A stretch of DNA of 35,654 nt, from contig DYJE01000043.1 of assembly GCA_020723285.1 (NCBI GenBank), positions 1 to 35,654 of the forward strand. Reading direction: 5' to 3'. Position numbers and translations under genes: made by a program. The first letter of the stretch is position 1. Each line of letters starts with the position of its first letter. Source of the stretch: Desulforapulum autotrophicum. Its GTDB lineage: Bacteria; Desulfobacterota; Desulfobacteria; Desulfobacterales; Desulfolunaceae. The notes below the pieces were generated by a model. The model was not told where the DNA came from. It made no database searches and saw only the letters and a list, made by a program, of their open reading frames with translations. Positions 25,175-32,329 of the stretch are shown here, piece after piece.

Positions 25175-26008
25175 GTGAATTCCTTGGAACAGACTGTTCA
25201 AATACATTCCACAGAACCGGACGTTTTTCCCATGGACTGGGCCCGTGACTGGGGTCAGGATGCTTACGGTTACTTTATGGCGTTTACCGTCTACGGGGTC
25301 CGGCAGTGTTTCAGGTGGATCAGGCCCGGTGAATTCATGATGGGTTCGCCTGAAAATGAGCCGGAAAGATTTGGTGATGATTGGCAACACCCCGTGACCC
25401 TGACCCGCGGGTTCTGGCTTGCGGAGACGGCTGTAACGCAAGATTTATGGGAAGCGGTGACGAAAGAAAATCCCAGCGGTTGCAAAGGAAAAAACCGGCC
25501 TGTGGAAACGGTCAGCTGGGAGGATTGTGTGGGATTTATTCAAACCCTCAACGACTTGAAGCCGGGTCTTGATCTCAGGTTGCCCACGGAGGCGGAATGG
25601 GAATACGCCTGCCGCGCGGGAACAAAAGACCCGTTCAGTTTTGGCCGGAACATCACGCCGGATCAGGTGAATTACGATGGAACTATGCCGTATGCCAAAG
25701 GGAAAAAAGGAAAATTCCGGAACGAAACCGTTGATGTCAAATCGCTTCCGGTAAATCCCTGGGGCTTGTACGAGATGCACGGGAACGTGTGGGAGTGGTG
25801 TTCTGACTGGTACGGTGACTATTCTGAAGGTGAAGTTGTTGATCCCCGTGGTCCTGAAAACGGCGATTACCGTGTGCTGCGCGGCGGTTCCTTTCTTAAC
25901 TACGGCATGAACGTCCGTTCCGCCAACCGCAGCTGGAACGAGCCCGGCAACCGCTACAACAACTTCGGTTTCCGTCTCGCCCGAGGTCAGAAGGAAGGCG
26001 GAGCCTGA
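25175..26008 (+). CDS. FGE/C-type-lectin domain protein, putative DGR target 2
   Basis: A 277-residue protein consisting of little more than the FGE-sulfatase fold: CFRWIRPGEFMMGSPENEPER near residue 47, RLPTEAEWEYACRAG, NPWGLYEMHGNVWEWCSDWYGDY and the terminal RVLRGGSF...GFRLARGQKEGGA. It is a close paralogue of residues 660-911 of the vWA fusion upstream, and the last 13 codons are identical in DNA. The cysteines that catalyse formylglycine formation are absent, so it is probably a ligand-binding protein. The start is GTG at 25175 with AAAAGG five bases upstream. No signal peptide is visible, so it is cytoplasmic. Its variable block keeps many AAC codons. It is separated from the operon by a repeat element and probably has its own promoter. 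Confidence 0.85.
   Translation: MNSLEQTVQIHSTEPDVFPMDWARDWGQDAYGYFMAFTVYGVRQCFRWIRPGEFMMGSPENEPERFGDDWQHPVTLTRGFWLAETAVTQDLWEAVTKENPSGCKGKNRPVETVSWEDCVGFIQTLNDLKPGLDLRLPTEAEWEYACRAGTKDPFSFGRNITPDQVNYDGTMPYAKGKKGKFRNETVDVKSLPVNPWGLYEMHGNVWEWCSDWYGDYSEGEVVDPRGPENGDYRVLRGGSFLNYGMNVRSANRSWNEPGNRYNNFGFRLARGQKEGGA
25892..25966 (+). other. Hypervariable block 2 (DGR variable-region-like)
   Basis: The 25-codon counterpart of 24563-24637. It contains seven AAC codons, the codon preferred in DGR templates because its two adenines can be randomised without making stops. The boundary is sharp on the 3' side: the next 39 bases, beginning GGTTTCCGTCTCGCCCGAGG, are identical in both genes and would serve as the initiation-of-homology segment. 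Confidence 0.7.
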
Positions 26009-26019
26009 CAGCCGGAAGG

Positions 26020-26061
26020 GTGTGCCGACAGACGGAGAGGAACGGAGTCGGTCTGGCGCAC
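26020..26061 (+). other. Conserved hairpin downstream of variable block 2
   Basis: Left arm GTGTGCCGACAGAC (26020-26033) pairs with right arm GTCGGTCTGGCGCAC (26047-26061) with one bulge, one mismatch and one G-T pair, around a 13-base loop. Compared with the hairpin at 24692-24734, a C-G pair has become T-A and an A-T pair has become G-C, so the fold rather than the sequence is preserved. No gene was found from here to 26474. Confidence 0.62.
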
Positions 26062-26284
26062 CCCATGTTGATCGCATGTGAAGTTTTTTTTGGCTGTTTA
26101 AATCTGTTCCGATTCATGCCGGAGTCCCTGCCGGGAGCCAACCCCTCTCTTCGCTGGGGCAGGCTGTTTTGAAAACGTTTCACAAAACAGGTTACGGGTT
26201 TTATTCCAAATGAACGGCCTTGTTTGATTGATCTTTATTCAGGCTGGAATCGCCATTCTGCCGCCGTATCTCTGCCCAACCCGT

Positions 26285-26333
26285 TTGTCCAGCTTTTCAA
26301 AAGCTGGTCCCCCGGAAGGGCCGCCGGAGGCAA
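26285..26333. repeat. Intergenic GC-rich repeat unit, uninterrupted copy
   Basis: Begins TTGTCC, contains the perfect palindrome CCAGCTTTT/AAAAGCTGG (26289-26307) and ends GGGCCGCCGGAGGCAA. A diverged copy is present at 28050-28265, where it is split by another element. The palindrome could act as a bidirectional transcript end. Confidence 0.6.
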
Positions 26334-26474
26334 CGTTCATCCAGAACGATTTTTTTTTAACGACTAAAAATCAAATACGACAGGCCGCTGTCGTATTGGG
26401 GGGTGTAGGGTGAAGGTGAATCGCGTGACGGATCGTTTACGCCAACCTTACAAACACATAAAGGAGACGAAACC

Positions 26475-26735
26475 ATGAACACCCAAACGTTTTGCCAGAG
26501 CTGCGGGATGCCGCTGGCCGACCAGGCGATGAAAGGGACGAAAGCCGATGGAACGGTGGCGGATGAGTTCTGCACCTATTGCTATCAGAAAGGGGCCTTT
26601 ACCCAGGATGTGACAATGCCCCAGATGATCGAGATCTGCGTGCCCCATATGGTGAATTCGGGCATGCCGGAAAAAGAGGCGAGGATCCTTCTTGAAAATT
26701 CGCTGCCCAACCTCGCGAGGTGGAGCGGAAAATAG
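26475..26735 (+). CDS. Putative zinc-ribbon protein
   Basis: An 86-residue cytoplasmic protein starting MNTQTFCQSCGMPL, with a second pair in FCTYCYQKG. The two CxxC pairs would bind one zinc ion, as in the small zinc-ribbon family whose members begin CxSCGMP. The C-terminal part (MPQMIEICVPHM and LLENSLPNLARW) is the helical tail usual in this family. The function of the family is unknown. The ribosome site is AAGGAG. Its stop codon is directly followed by the ATG of the WYL regulator, so they are one operon, and such proteins often sit beside YafY-type regulators. Confidence 0.85.
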   Translation: MNTQTFCQSCGMPLADQAMKGTKADGTVADEFCTYCYQKGAFTQDVTMPQMIEICVPHMVNSGMPEKEARILLENSLPNLARWSGK

Positions 26736-27662
26736 ATGAAGACGGACCGCCTTCTTTCCATCACCCTTTATCTGATCAACCATCGGAAAGTCACGGCACG
26801 GGAGCTGGCCGAACGTTTCGAGGTTTCTCAGAGGACCATCCAGAGGGACATGGAAGCCCTGTCTGTTGCGGGGATTCCCGTGTATGCGGACAGGGGGAAC
26901 GAAGGCGGTTACCGGATTCTCGACACATACACCGTGGACCGGCATTATTTCGCCCCGCGGGAGCTTTCGGCCCTCGCATCCCTTGTGGGGCGTCTCAACA
27001 GCCTTCTTGATCACAGCACGTTGAAGCATACGGAAGAGAAGCTCCTGAACCTGGCCCGAACGGAAACCTCTGGGAATAAACACAGCACCCTGATCATGGA
27101 TTTCACACCCTGGGGGCTCGATGACGGAAGGCGGCAGCTTTTCAGGGAGATCTATCACTGTGTGGAAAACAACCGGGCGGTCCGCATCAGGTACTCGTCG
27201 CCTTCGGGCGACATCACCTTGCGGACCGTGGAGCCCGTGAGCGTGATCATCAAGGGGTCGGCCTGGTATGTTTACGGACACTGCCGCCTTCGAAACGCGG
27301 GACGCCTTTTCAAGATCACCCGGATCATCGAGGCCGAACCGCTTGAGGAGTACTTCAGTGCCGAAGCCCACCCGCCATACAGAGACGATCCGGTTCACCC
27401 GGCAGATCCACGGCCCCTCACCCTGTTCGTCCTCAAATTTGCGGGGTCGGCACGGGGCAGGATCACCGATTATTACAACCCGGACAGCCTTCACTTCATG
27501 CCCGACGGGAGCATCATGGGCTTTTTCCCCTTCCCGGAAGACGAGTGGGTCTACGGCTGGATCATGAGTTTCGGGCCGCTGGTGGAGGTGCTGGAACCTC
27601 CCCACGCCAGGGCGCGCATCCGGGAATGGGTGGCGGCGCTTTCGGCGACTTACGGGAAATAA
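26736..27662 (+). CDS. YafY-type HTH/WYL-domain transcriptional regulator
   Basis: A 308-residue regulator. Residues 1-60 form an HTH_11 winged helix with RELAERFEVSQRTIQRDMEAL. Residues about 140-225 form the WYL ligand-binding domain, with IRYSSPSGD, VEPVSVIIKGSAWYVYGHC and the family residues W-Y-V. The C-terminal extension (about 230-308) is the WCX part. WYL domains sense nucleotides or other negatively charged ligands and are common in stress and defence loci. The start codon directly follows the zinc-ribbon stop codon without a gap. The target is unknown; autoregulation of this operon is possible. Confidence 0.9.
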   Translation: MKTDRLLSITLYLINHRKVTARELAERFEVSQRTIQRDMEALSVAGIPVYADRGNEGGYRILDTYTVDRHYFAPRELSALASLVGRLNSLLDHSTLKHTEEKLLNLARTETSGNKHSTLIMDFTPWGLDDGRRQLFREIYHCVENNRAVRIRYSSPSGDITLRTVEPVSVIIKGSAWYVYGHCRLRNAGRLFKITRIIEAEPLEEYFSAEAHPPYRDDPVHPADPRPLTLFVLKFAGSARGRITDYYNPDSLHFMPDGSIMGFFPFPEDEWVYGWIMSFGPLVEVLEPPHARARIREWVAALSATYGK

Positions 27663-27849
27663 AAAGGGCTTTTCATCCGTTTCGATAAAATCGAGGGCGG
27701 ACGGTTCGGTGTGCGGGTCGGACCGACCGAATCCAAGCCGGTCATAGGCAAAGAGGGCCCTCGACAACCGGCGTGAGAGGATCTCCGGGGACGGTGAGGC
27801 TGTAAACTCTTGCCATTATCGTGCTCATGGGCGTTACAACCTAATGGTA

Positions 27850-28011
27850 TCATTGCTCAAGCCGGGATAGAAAATCCGGCATGGTGTCCCGTTCGGCCGG
27901 GGTGAAACGGCTGATGTATTCCCGGTTGATCTTTTCAAACAACCCAAGGATGGCGTTCTTGTGCAATCTCCCCGTTCGGTTTGATAACGAACTGGAATAA
28001 GAACCCCACAT
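27850..28011 (-). pseudogene. Possible MarR-family 3' remnant
   Basis: An open stretch of 53 codons on the minus strand. Its last 35 residues, containing AILGLFEKINREYISRF and TPAERDTMPDFL, resemble the C-terminal helix of MarR-type regulators. The part before it has no recognisable DNA-binding domain. It is most likely the degraded end of a regulator gene. The rest of 27663-28328 holds repeats only. Confidence 0.4.
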
Positions 28012-28049
28012 AACTGTTGCAGGATCACGGCGCAGCCGTTAAGACATGG

Positions 28050-28265
28050 TTGTCCGGCTTTTTAAAACGTGTCCTCACGAAAGTGGGGACGCTGGCCCCC
28101 CGGGGGGGCAATGGTGTTGGTTTAAGCATGATCGTTTTTGATGGGCACGCTGACGCTTTGCCCATCCTACGGGATTCCGGTCTTTGGCCGTAGGATGGGC
28201 AAAGGCGAAGCCGTGCCCATCTCTTAAGCCAACACCATTGCCCTTGGGAGGGCCACCGGAGGCAA
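28050..28265. repeat. Second copy of the GC-rich repeat, split by an insertion
   Basis: The outer parts, 28050-28105 (TTGTCCGGCTTTTTAAAA, then GCTGGCCCCCCGG) and 28250-28265 (GGGCCACCGGAGGCAA), match the uninterrupted unit at 26285-26333. They are separated by a palindromic element at 28106-28243. A short hairpin, GTCCTCAC and GTGGGGAC with a GAAA loop (28071-28090), is an extra insert in the left part. Confidence 0.6.
28106..28243. mobile_element. 138-bp palindromic MITE/BIME-like element
   Basis: The terminal arms GGGCAATGGTGTTGG (left) and CCAACACCATTGCCC (right) extend to 21 bases with one mismatch. Inside them a second inverted pair reads GATGGGCACG...CCATCCTACGG and its complement. The element thus folds over nearly its full length. 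It has no ORF, so it would be mobilised in trans. It lies inside a repeat whose uninterrupted copy is present 1.8 kb upstream. Confidence 0.65.
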
Positions 28266-28328
28266 ATCCAAAGACCTAAAAATTAAAACAATACCCGGCA
28301 GACATGCCGGAAAATAACAGGGAGTCTC

Positions 28329-29321
28329 GTGAAACATCAAACCCCATGGCGCTGGACGCCGGTTATTTTAGGCTTGTTCGGACTTCTGGCGCTCACGGCG
28401 GTCATCGGTCTTGCCACCGGGGCGGGGAAGGTGGATTTTGGGGAATTGATCCGCGCCCTGTCGGGAAGCGGGGATTCCATGGCTAACGCCATTGTCACCC
28501 GGATCAGGCTTCCACGGGTCCTTGTGGCGGCTGTGGCCGGAGCGGTTCTGGCTCTGGGCGGTCTCACGTTCCAGGCGATCCTGAGAAACCCTTTGTCCGA
28601 GCCCTATATTCTTGGGGTGTCGGGCGGATCGGCCGTGGGGGCCATTCTCGGGATTCTCGCGGGATTTTCACGGTTCCCCGGCGTGGGGCTTTCCGCTTTT
28701 GCCGGGAGCATGGCGACCCTTGCGCTGGTGGTGTTCCTGGCATCGGGCCGGGCGTCGTTCGCCCGGGAATTCCTGATTCTCGCCGGGGTCATGGTGAACG
28801 CTTTTTCATCGGCGTTCATATTGTTTCTCATGAGCATGGTTCAGGATGGCAAAATCCACACCATCATGTTCTGGCTCATGGGTGACCTGTCGTCGCCGGA
28901 TATGGGGCAGGCGGCTGTTCTTTGTTTTTCCGCAGTTCCCTGCTTCATTCTTGTCCTTGTGCTGTCTCACCGCATGAACCTCCTGCTTCTCGGCAACGAC
29001 AAGGCGGAATCTCTGGGGATTGACGTGAAGCGGACTACCCTTCTTCTGCTCGTCGCCACCTCGTTCATGGTCAGCGCCACGGTGTGCCAGTGCGGCCTTC
29101 TGGGGTTTGTGGGGCTGGTGATTCCCCATATTTTCCGGCTGGTTCTTGGAACCGACCACCGGATTCTCGGCCCGGCCTGCATTCTCGGCGGAGCGTCCTA
29201 TCTTGTGTTCTGCGACGCTGCGGCACGTTTCATTCCCTCCCAGGGTGAGATCCCCGTGGGCGTGGTCACGGCCATGATCGGCGTGCCCATTTTCATCACC
29301 CTTCTTCGGAGAAAAGCATGA
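28329..29321 (+). CDS. FecCD/BtuC-type ABC transporter permease
   Basis: A 330-residue polytopic membrane protein with about ten hydrophobic helices, the permease of an importer for ferric siderophore, haem or cobalamin. Family segments are VTRIRLPRVLVAAVAGAVLA, GGLTFQAILRNPLSEPYILGVSGGSA and CGLLGFVGLVIPHIFRLVLG. The start is GTG at 28329 with AGGGAG upstream. It overlaps the ATPase gene by ATGA. No substrate-binding protein, TonB receptor, cobalamin riboswitch or Fur box was recognised nearby, so the substrate cannot be fixed and the binding protein must be elsewhere. Confidence 0.92.
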   Translation: MKHQTPWRWTPVILGLFGLLALTAVIGLATGAGKVDFGELIRALSGSGDSMANAIVTRIRLPRVLVAAVAGAVLALGGLTFQAILRNPLSEPYILGVSGGSAVGAILGILAGFSRFPGVGLSAFAGSMATLALVVFLASGRASFAREFLILAGVMVNAFSSAFILFLMSMVQDGKIHTIMFWLMGDLSSPDMGQAAVLCFSAVPCFILVLVLSHRMNLLLLGNDKAESLGIDVKRTTLLLLVATSFMVSATVCQCGLLGFVGLVIPHIFRLVLGTDHRILGPACILGGASYLVFCDAAARFIPSQGEIPVGVVTAMIGVPIFITLLRRKA

Positions 29322-30139
29322 GCGAAAGAAGGAAAGGCGCGGTTCTTGCGGAACATCTGGGGTTTTCCTACGGAGGTCCTGAAGGGGATGCGGTGTTGTC
29401 CGATGTGTCGTTAGACGTGGCGCAAGGGGAGTTCTGTGCGATCCTTGGTCCCAACGGATCGGGGAAAAGCACGTTGATGCGTCTGCTCGGCGGCCTTGAA
29501 AAACCGGTGACAGGCCATGTTGAATTTTTCGGAAAACCCCTTGCCTCCTATTCCCGCAACGAAAGGGCACGGCGTATCGCCTATGTTCCCCAGACTGTTT
29601 CCGTGGATTTTTCCATTGCCGTCAGGGATCTGGTGATGTGGGGACGCTCGCCGCACCAGGGACTTTGGGGCGCCGGGTCGTCCGTGGACCGGGAGATCGT
29701 GGACGAGGCCATGGCTTTCACTTCCGTATCAACCCTGGCAGCCCGCGATGCCCGGACCTTGAGCGGGGGAGAACGCCAGAGGGTGTTCATCGCCGCCGCC
29801 ATTGCCCAGGAACCGTCGCTCCTTCTTCTGGACGAACCCACGTCCGCCCTGGATCCGGCCCATCAGATCCGGGTGATGGACCTTTTGACCCGGCTGAAAA
29901 CGGAACGGAACATGGCCGTGGTCACCGTGCTCCACGACATCAACCTGGCCGCCATGGCCGCTGACCGCGCCGTTGTTTTAAAACGCGGACGAGTCGCCGC
30001 CATCGGGCCTGTCAGCGACGCGTTATCCCGAAACATTCTTGAAAATGTCTACGAATGCGGTTTTCATGAGGACCGCCACCCTTGTATTGATGTTCCCCGG
30101 TTTACACCCGTTCCAGGAAAAAACCCCATGTCAAATTGA
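29318..30139 (+). CDS. FecE/BtuD-type ABC transporter ATP-binding protein
   Basis: A 273-residue ATPase that powers the permease encoded just upstream. Walker A is GPNGSGKST (about 44-52), the Q-loop lies in YVPQTVSVDFSIAVRDLV, the signature is LSGGERQRV, Walker B LLLLDEPTSALD and the H-loop VTVLHDINLAA. The order and spacing are those of iron-chelate/cobalamin importers. It is translationally coupled to the permease. The hydrogenase operon begins 223 bases downstream, and that gap holds no recognised gene. Confidence 0.95.
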   Translation: MSERRKGAVLAEHLGFSYGGPEGDAVLSDVSLDVAQGEFCAILGPNGSGKSTLMRLLGGLEKPVTGHVEFFGKPLASYSRNERARRIAYVPQTVSVDFSIAVRDLVMWGRSPHQGLWGAGSSVDREIVDEAMAFTSVSTLAARDARTLSGGERQRVFIAAAIAQEPSLLLLDEPTSALDPAHQIRVMDLLTRLKTERNMAVVTVLHDINLAAMAADRAVVLKRGRVAAIGPVSDALSRNILENVYECGFHEDRHPCIDVPRFTPVPGKNPMSN

Positions 30140-30362
30140 TTTACATTTTCTCAATTATTCATTATGGTCAGAACCATCATCTATTTTCATTTCCGCATCC
30201 GTAATTCATACCATTGTTTTTTTGTTGAAAGCTGTTGTTGATCGCCAGGCAGGCAGGTTCTTCTCCGGACTTTTGCGTCTATCCGCTCAGCGTATCCGGT
30301 GCGGCAGTCTTCCTGATCTGGGTGTTCCCGGCCGGACCGGACAAAATTTCAGGAGGGATGCC

Positions 30363-31409
30363 ATGCTGTACAAGACCATTGACAAGGAGGATCTGAAAAA
30401 CCTGATCGACGTGCACCTGCATGATGTGGAGTGCATCGGGCCGCGTCAGGTGGGGACCAATGCCAAGGGAAGGCCCCTTTATCAGTTCCTCCCCGTGTCG
30501 TCCTTCGACGACATGGACCTCGATTACGACACCACAGAGTATTCGGCAAAAACCTACTTCCTCCCATACAAGGAGGTTCTTTCCACCTTTCACTTCGACG
30601 ATTCGGGATGGACCCAGGACATCACCTACCGCAAGCATCCCCGGATCATCGTGGGGCTCCACCGCTGTGACATCAACGGCCTGGTCAAGCTGGACAAGGT
30701 GTTCGCCAAGGAGTTCCACCCCAACCCCTATTATCTGTCGCGGCGGGGCAACACCCTTATTATCGGCATCGGATGCCACAAACACTGCGAAGGGGGATTC
30801 TGCTCGTCCATCGGCTCCGATTCCGTCACACACGGGTTCGACCTGTTCCTTACCGACATCGGTGACCGGTATTTCGTCAAGGTGGGATCGGATAGGGGAT
30901 TCAACGCCCTGAACAAGATCAACGTCCGGGACATCTCCGATGAGGATCGGAATCAGTATTTAAGTAACCGGAACAACTTTGAATCCAGTTTCAAGAAAAC
31001 CGTAAAGGTGGAAAACCTTCCCAACCTCCTCGACATCGAATTCGAATCCGAGGTGTGGAAAAAATGGGGAGACAAATGCATGAGCTGCGGAAGCTGTGCC
31101 ATGGTCTGCCCCACCTGTTACTGCTACGGCGTGACGGAGAATCTGTCCATGGATTTCAAGAAAAGCGAAAAAACCAAACAGCTCTATTCGTGCAACCTCT
31201 ACGATTTTGCCCAGGTCGCCGGGGGCCATAACTTCAGGCCTGCCCGGGAAACGAGGCTCAAGTACCGGTATTACCACCAGCACCGGGGGTTTGTGGAAAC
31301 CTTTGGCCAGCCCATGTGTGTGGGATGCAACCGTTGCAGCCGGGTCTGTCTTGCCGGCATCAATCCAACCGAAGTGATTCGTGACATTCAGATGGAGCAT
31401 GGACGATGA
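30363..31409 (+). CDS. hydB: Sulfhydrogenase-type hydrogenase beta subunit (4Fe-4S)
   Basis: The electron-transfer subunit of a soluble group 3b [NiFe]-hydrogenase. The 348-residue protein ends with two ferredoxin-like clusters: CMSCGSCAMVCPTCYCYG near residue 240 and CVGCNRCSRVCLAGINP near residue 320, linking the flavin subunit to the hydrogenase module. The upstream part, with HRCDINGLVKLDKVF and IGIGCHKHCEGGFCSS, is typical of the HydB/AsrA-like family. The reading frame is open from 30039, but the ATG at 30363 has AGGAGGG and begins the homologous protein. It overlaps hydG by ATGA, starting the operon order beta-gamma-delta-alpha known from Pyrococcus. Confidence 0.9.
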   Translation: MLYKTIDKEDLKNLIDVHLHDVECIGPRQVGTNAKGRPLYQFLPVSSFDDMDLDYDTTEYSAKTYFLPYKEVLSTFHFDDSGWTQDITYRKHPRIIVGLHRCDINGLVKLDKVFAKEFHPNPYYLSRRGNTLIIGIGCHKHCEGGFCSSIGSDSVTHGFDLFLTDIGDRYFVKVGSDRGFNALNKINVRDISDEDRNQYLSNRNNFESSFKKTVKVENLPNLLDIEFESEVWKKWGDKCMSCGSCAMVCPTCYCYGVTENLSMDFKKSEKTKQLYSCNLYDFAQVAGGHNFRPARETRLKYRYYHQHRGFVETFGQPMCVGCNRCSRVCLAGINPTEVIRDIQMEHGR

Positions 31410-32314
31410 AAAAAATAATGCACCCTTATGACATTACCCATGAAACAGACATGGTGGAGCCCCTCGACTACAACCGCCAGAGCCGTCTGAAGGATGTGGA
31501 CCGGAGTTTCAAGGCGGAAATCACCAACATCATCCGTCTGACAGACATGGAAAAGCTTTTCCAGATCCGCATGGTGGATGACAATGACTGGCAGCGTTTC
31601 ACGTTTTTGCCGGGCCAGTTCGTGATGCTGGAGCTGCCGGGCTACGGGGAAATCCCCATTTCCTTTTCCTCTTCTCCCACCATCAAAAGCACCATCGAGC
31701 TGTGCATCCGGAAAACCGGGAAAGTCACCGAGGCCCTTCACCGGGCGAAACGCGGGGGCATCGTGGGACTGCGCGGTCCCTTCGGCACCTATTTTCCCAT
31801 GGAGCAGATGAAGGGCCACAATATCCTTCTTATCGCAGGGGGGCTTGGCCTTGCCCCATTGCGTGCCCCCATCAGCTACGTGATCGAAAACCGTGCCGAT
31901 TTCCAGAACGTCAACATTCTTTATGGGGCCAGAGACCCTTCGAATCTCCTTTTCGACTACCAGTACGAACAGTGGAACAGGATCGACGACATCACGCTTC
32001 AAGTCATCGTTGAGAACCCGAACAAAGCCTGGACCGGTCCGGTGGGCATGATCACCAAGCTTCTGGACGACGTCACCGTGCCACCGGATCAGACCTACGC
32101 CATTGTCTGCGGCCCACCCATCATGTTCAAGTTCGTGTGCAACCGCCTGAACGCCATGGGCATTCCCATGCAGCGCATGTTCGTTTCCCTGGAGCGGAGG
32201 ATGCACTGCGGCATGGGCAAGTGCTGCCGGTGCAACATCGGTTCGTCCTACACCTGCATCGACGGTCCGGTGTTCGATTTCTGGACGGTGATGAACTTAA
32301 AGGAAGCCATTTGA
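31406..32314 (+). CDS. hydG: Sulfhydrogenase-type hydrogenase gamma subunit (FAD/NAD(P)-binding)
   Basis: The flavin subunit that exchanges electrons with NAD(P)H. The 302-residue protein has a ferredoxin-reductase fold: an FAD region with FLPGQFVMLELPGYGEIPISFSSSP, an NAD(P) region with ILLIAGGLGLAPLRAPI and ILYGARDPSNLLF, then AIVCGPPIMFKFV. It ends in a cysteine motif, MHCGMGKCCRCNIG with a further Cys in YTCIDGP, that binds a [2Fe-2S] cluster as in PyrK/HydG proteins. It is coupled by ATGA to the beta subunit; the small subunit gene follows after 15 bases. Confidence 0.92.
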   Translation: MKKIMHPYDITHETDMVEPLDYNRQSRLKDVDRSFKAEITNIIRLTDMEKLFQIRMVDDNDWQRFTFLPGQFVMLELPGYGEIPISFSSSPTIKSTIELCIRKTGKVTEALHRAKRGGIVGLRGPFGTYFPMEQMKGHNILLIAGGLGLAPLRAPISYVIENRADFQNVNILYGARDPSNLLFDYQYEQWNRIDDITLQVIVENPNKAWTGPVGMITKLLDDVTVPPDQTYAIVCGPPIMFKFVCNRLNAMGIPMQRMFVSLERRMHCGMGKCCRCNIGSSYTCIDGPVFDFWTVMNLKEAI

Positions 32315-32329
32315 TGAAAGGATACGGCT

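Noticed and set aside
24683-26474. Search for a DGR template repeat or reverse transcriptase
   Set aside because: No A-rich near-copy of the variable block and no reverse-transcriptase motif was seen on either strand of the intergenic DNA, so none is claimed in the window.
26448-27767. 439-codon minus-strand open frame opposite the zinc-ribbon and WYL genes
   Set aside because: The plus strand carries two clear families with coupled starts. The minus frame gives a low-complexity His/Pro/Arg-rich product.
28106-28243. Palindromic repeats as a CRISPR array
   Set aside because: There are only two inverted arms, not regularly spaced direct repeats, and no cas gene is nearby.
28262-28328. Cobalamin riboswitch or Fur site upstream of the FecCD-type transporter
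   Set aside because: No B12-box or Fur-like palindrome could be recognised, so the substrate is left open.
31388-32206. 272-codon minus-strand frame opposite the hydrogenase gamma subunit
   Set aside because: It is antisense to a well conserved flavoprotein and its product resembles no family.
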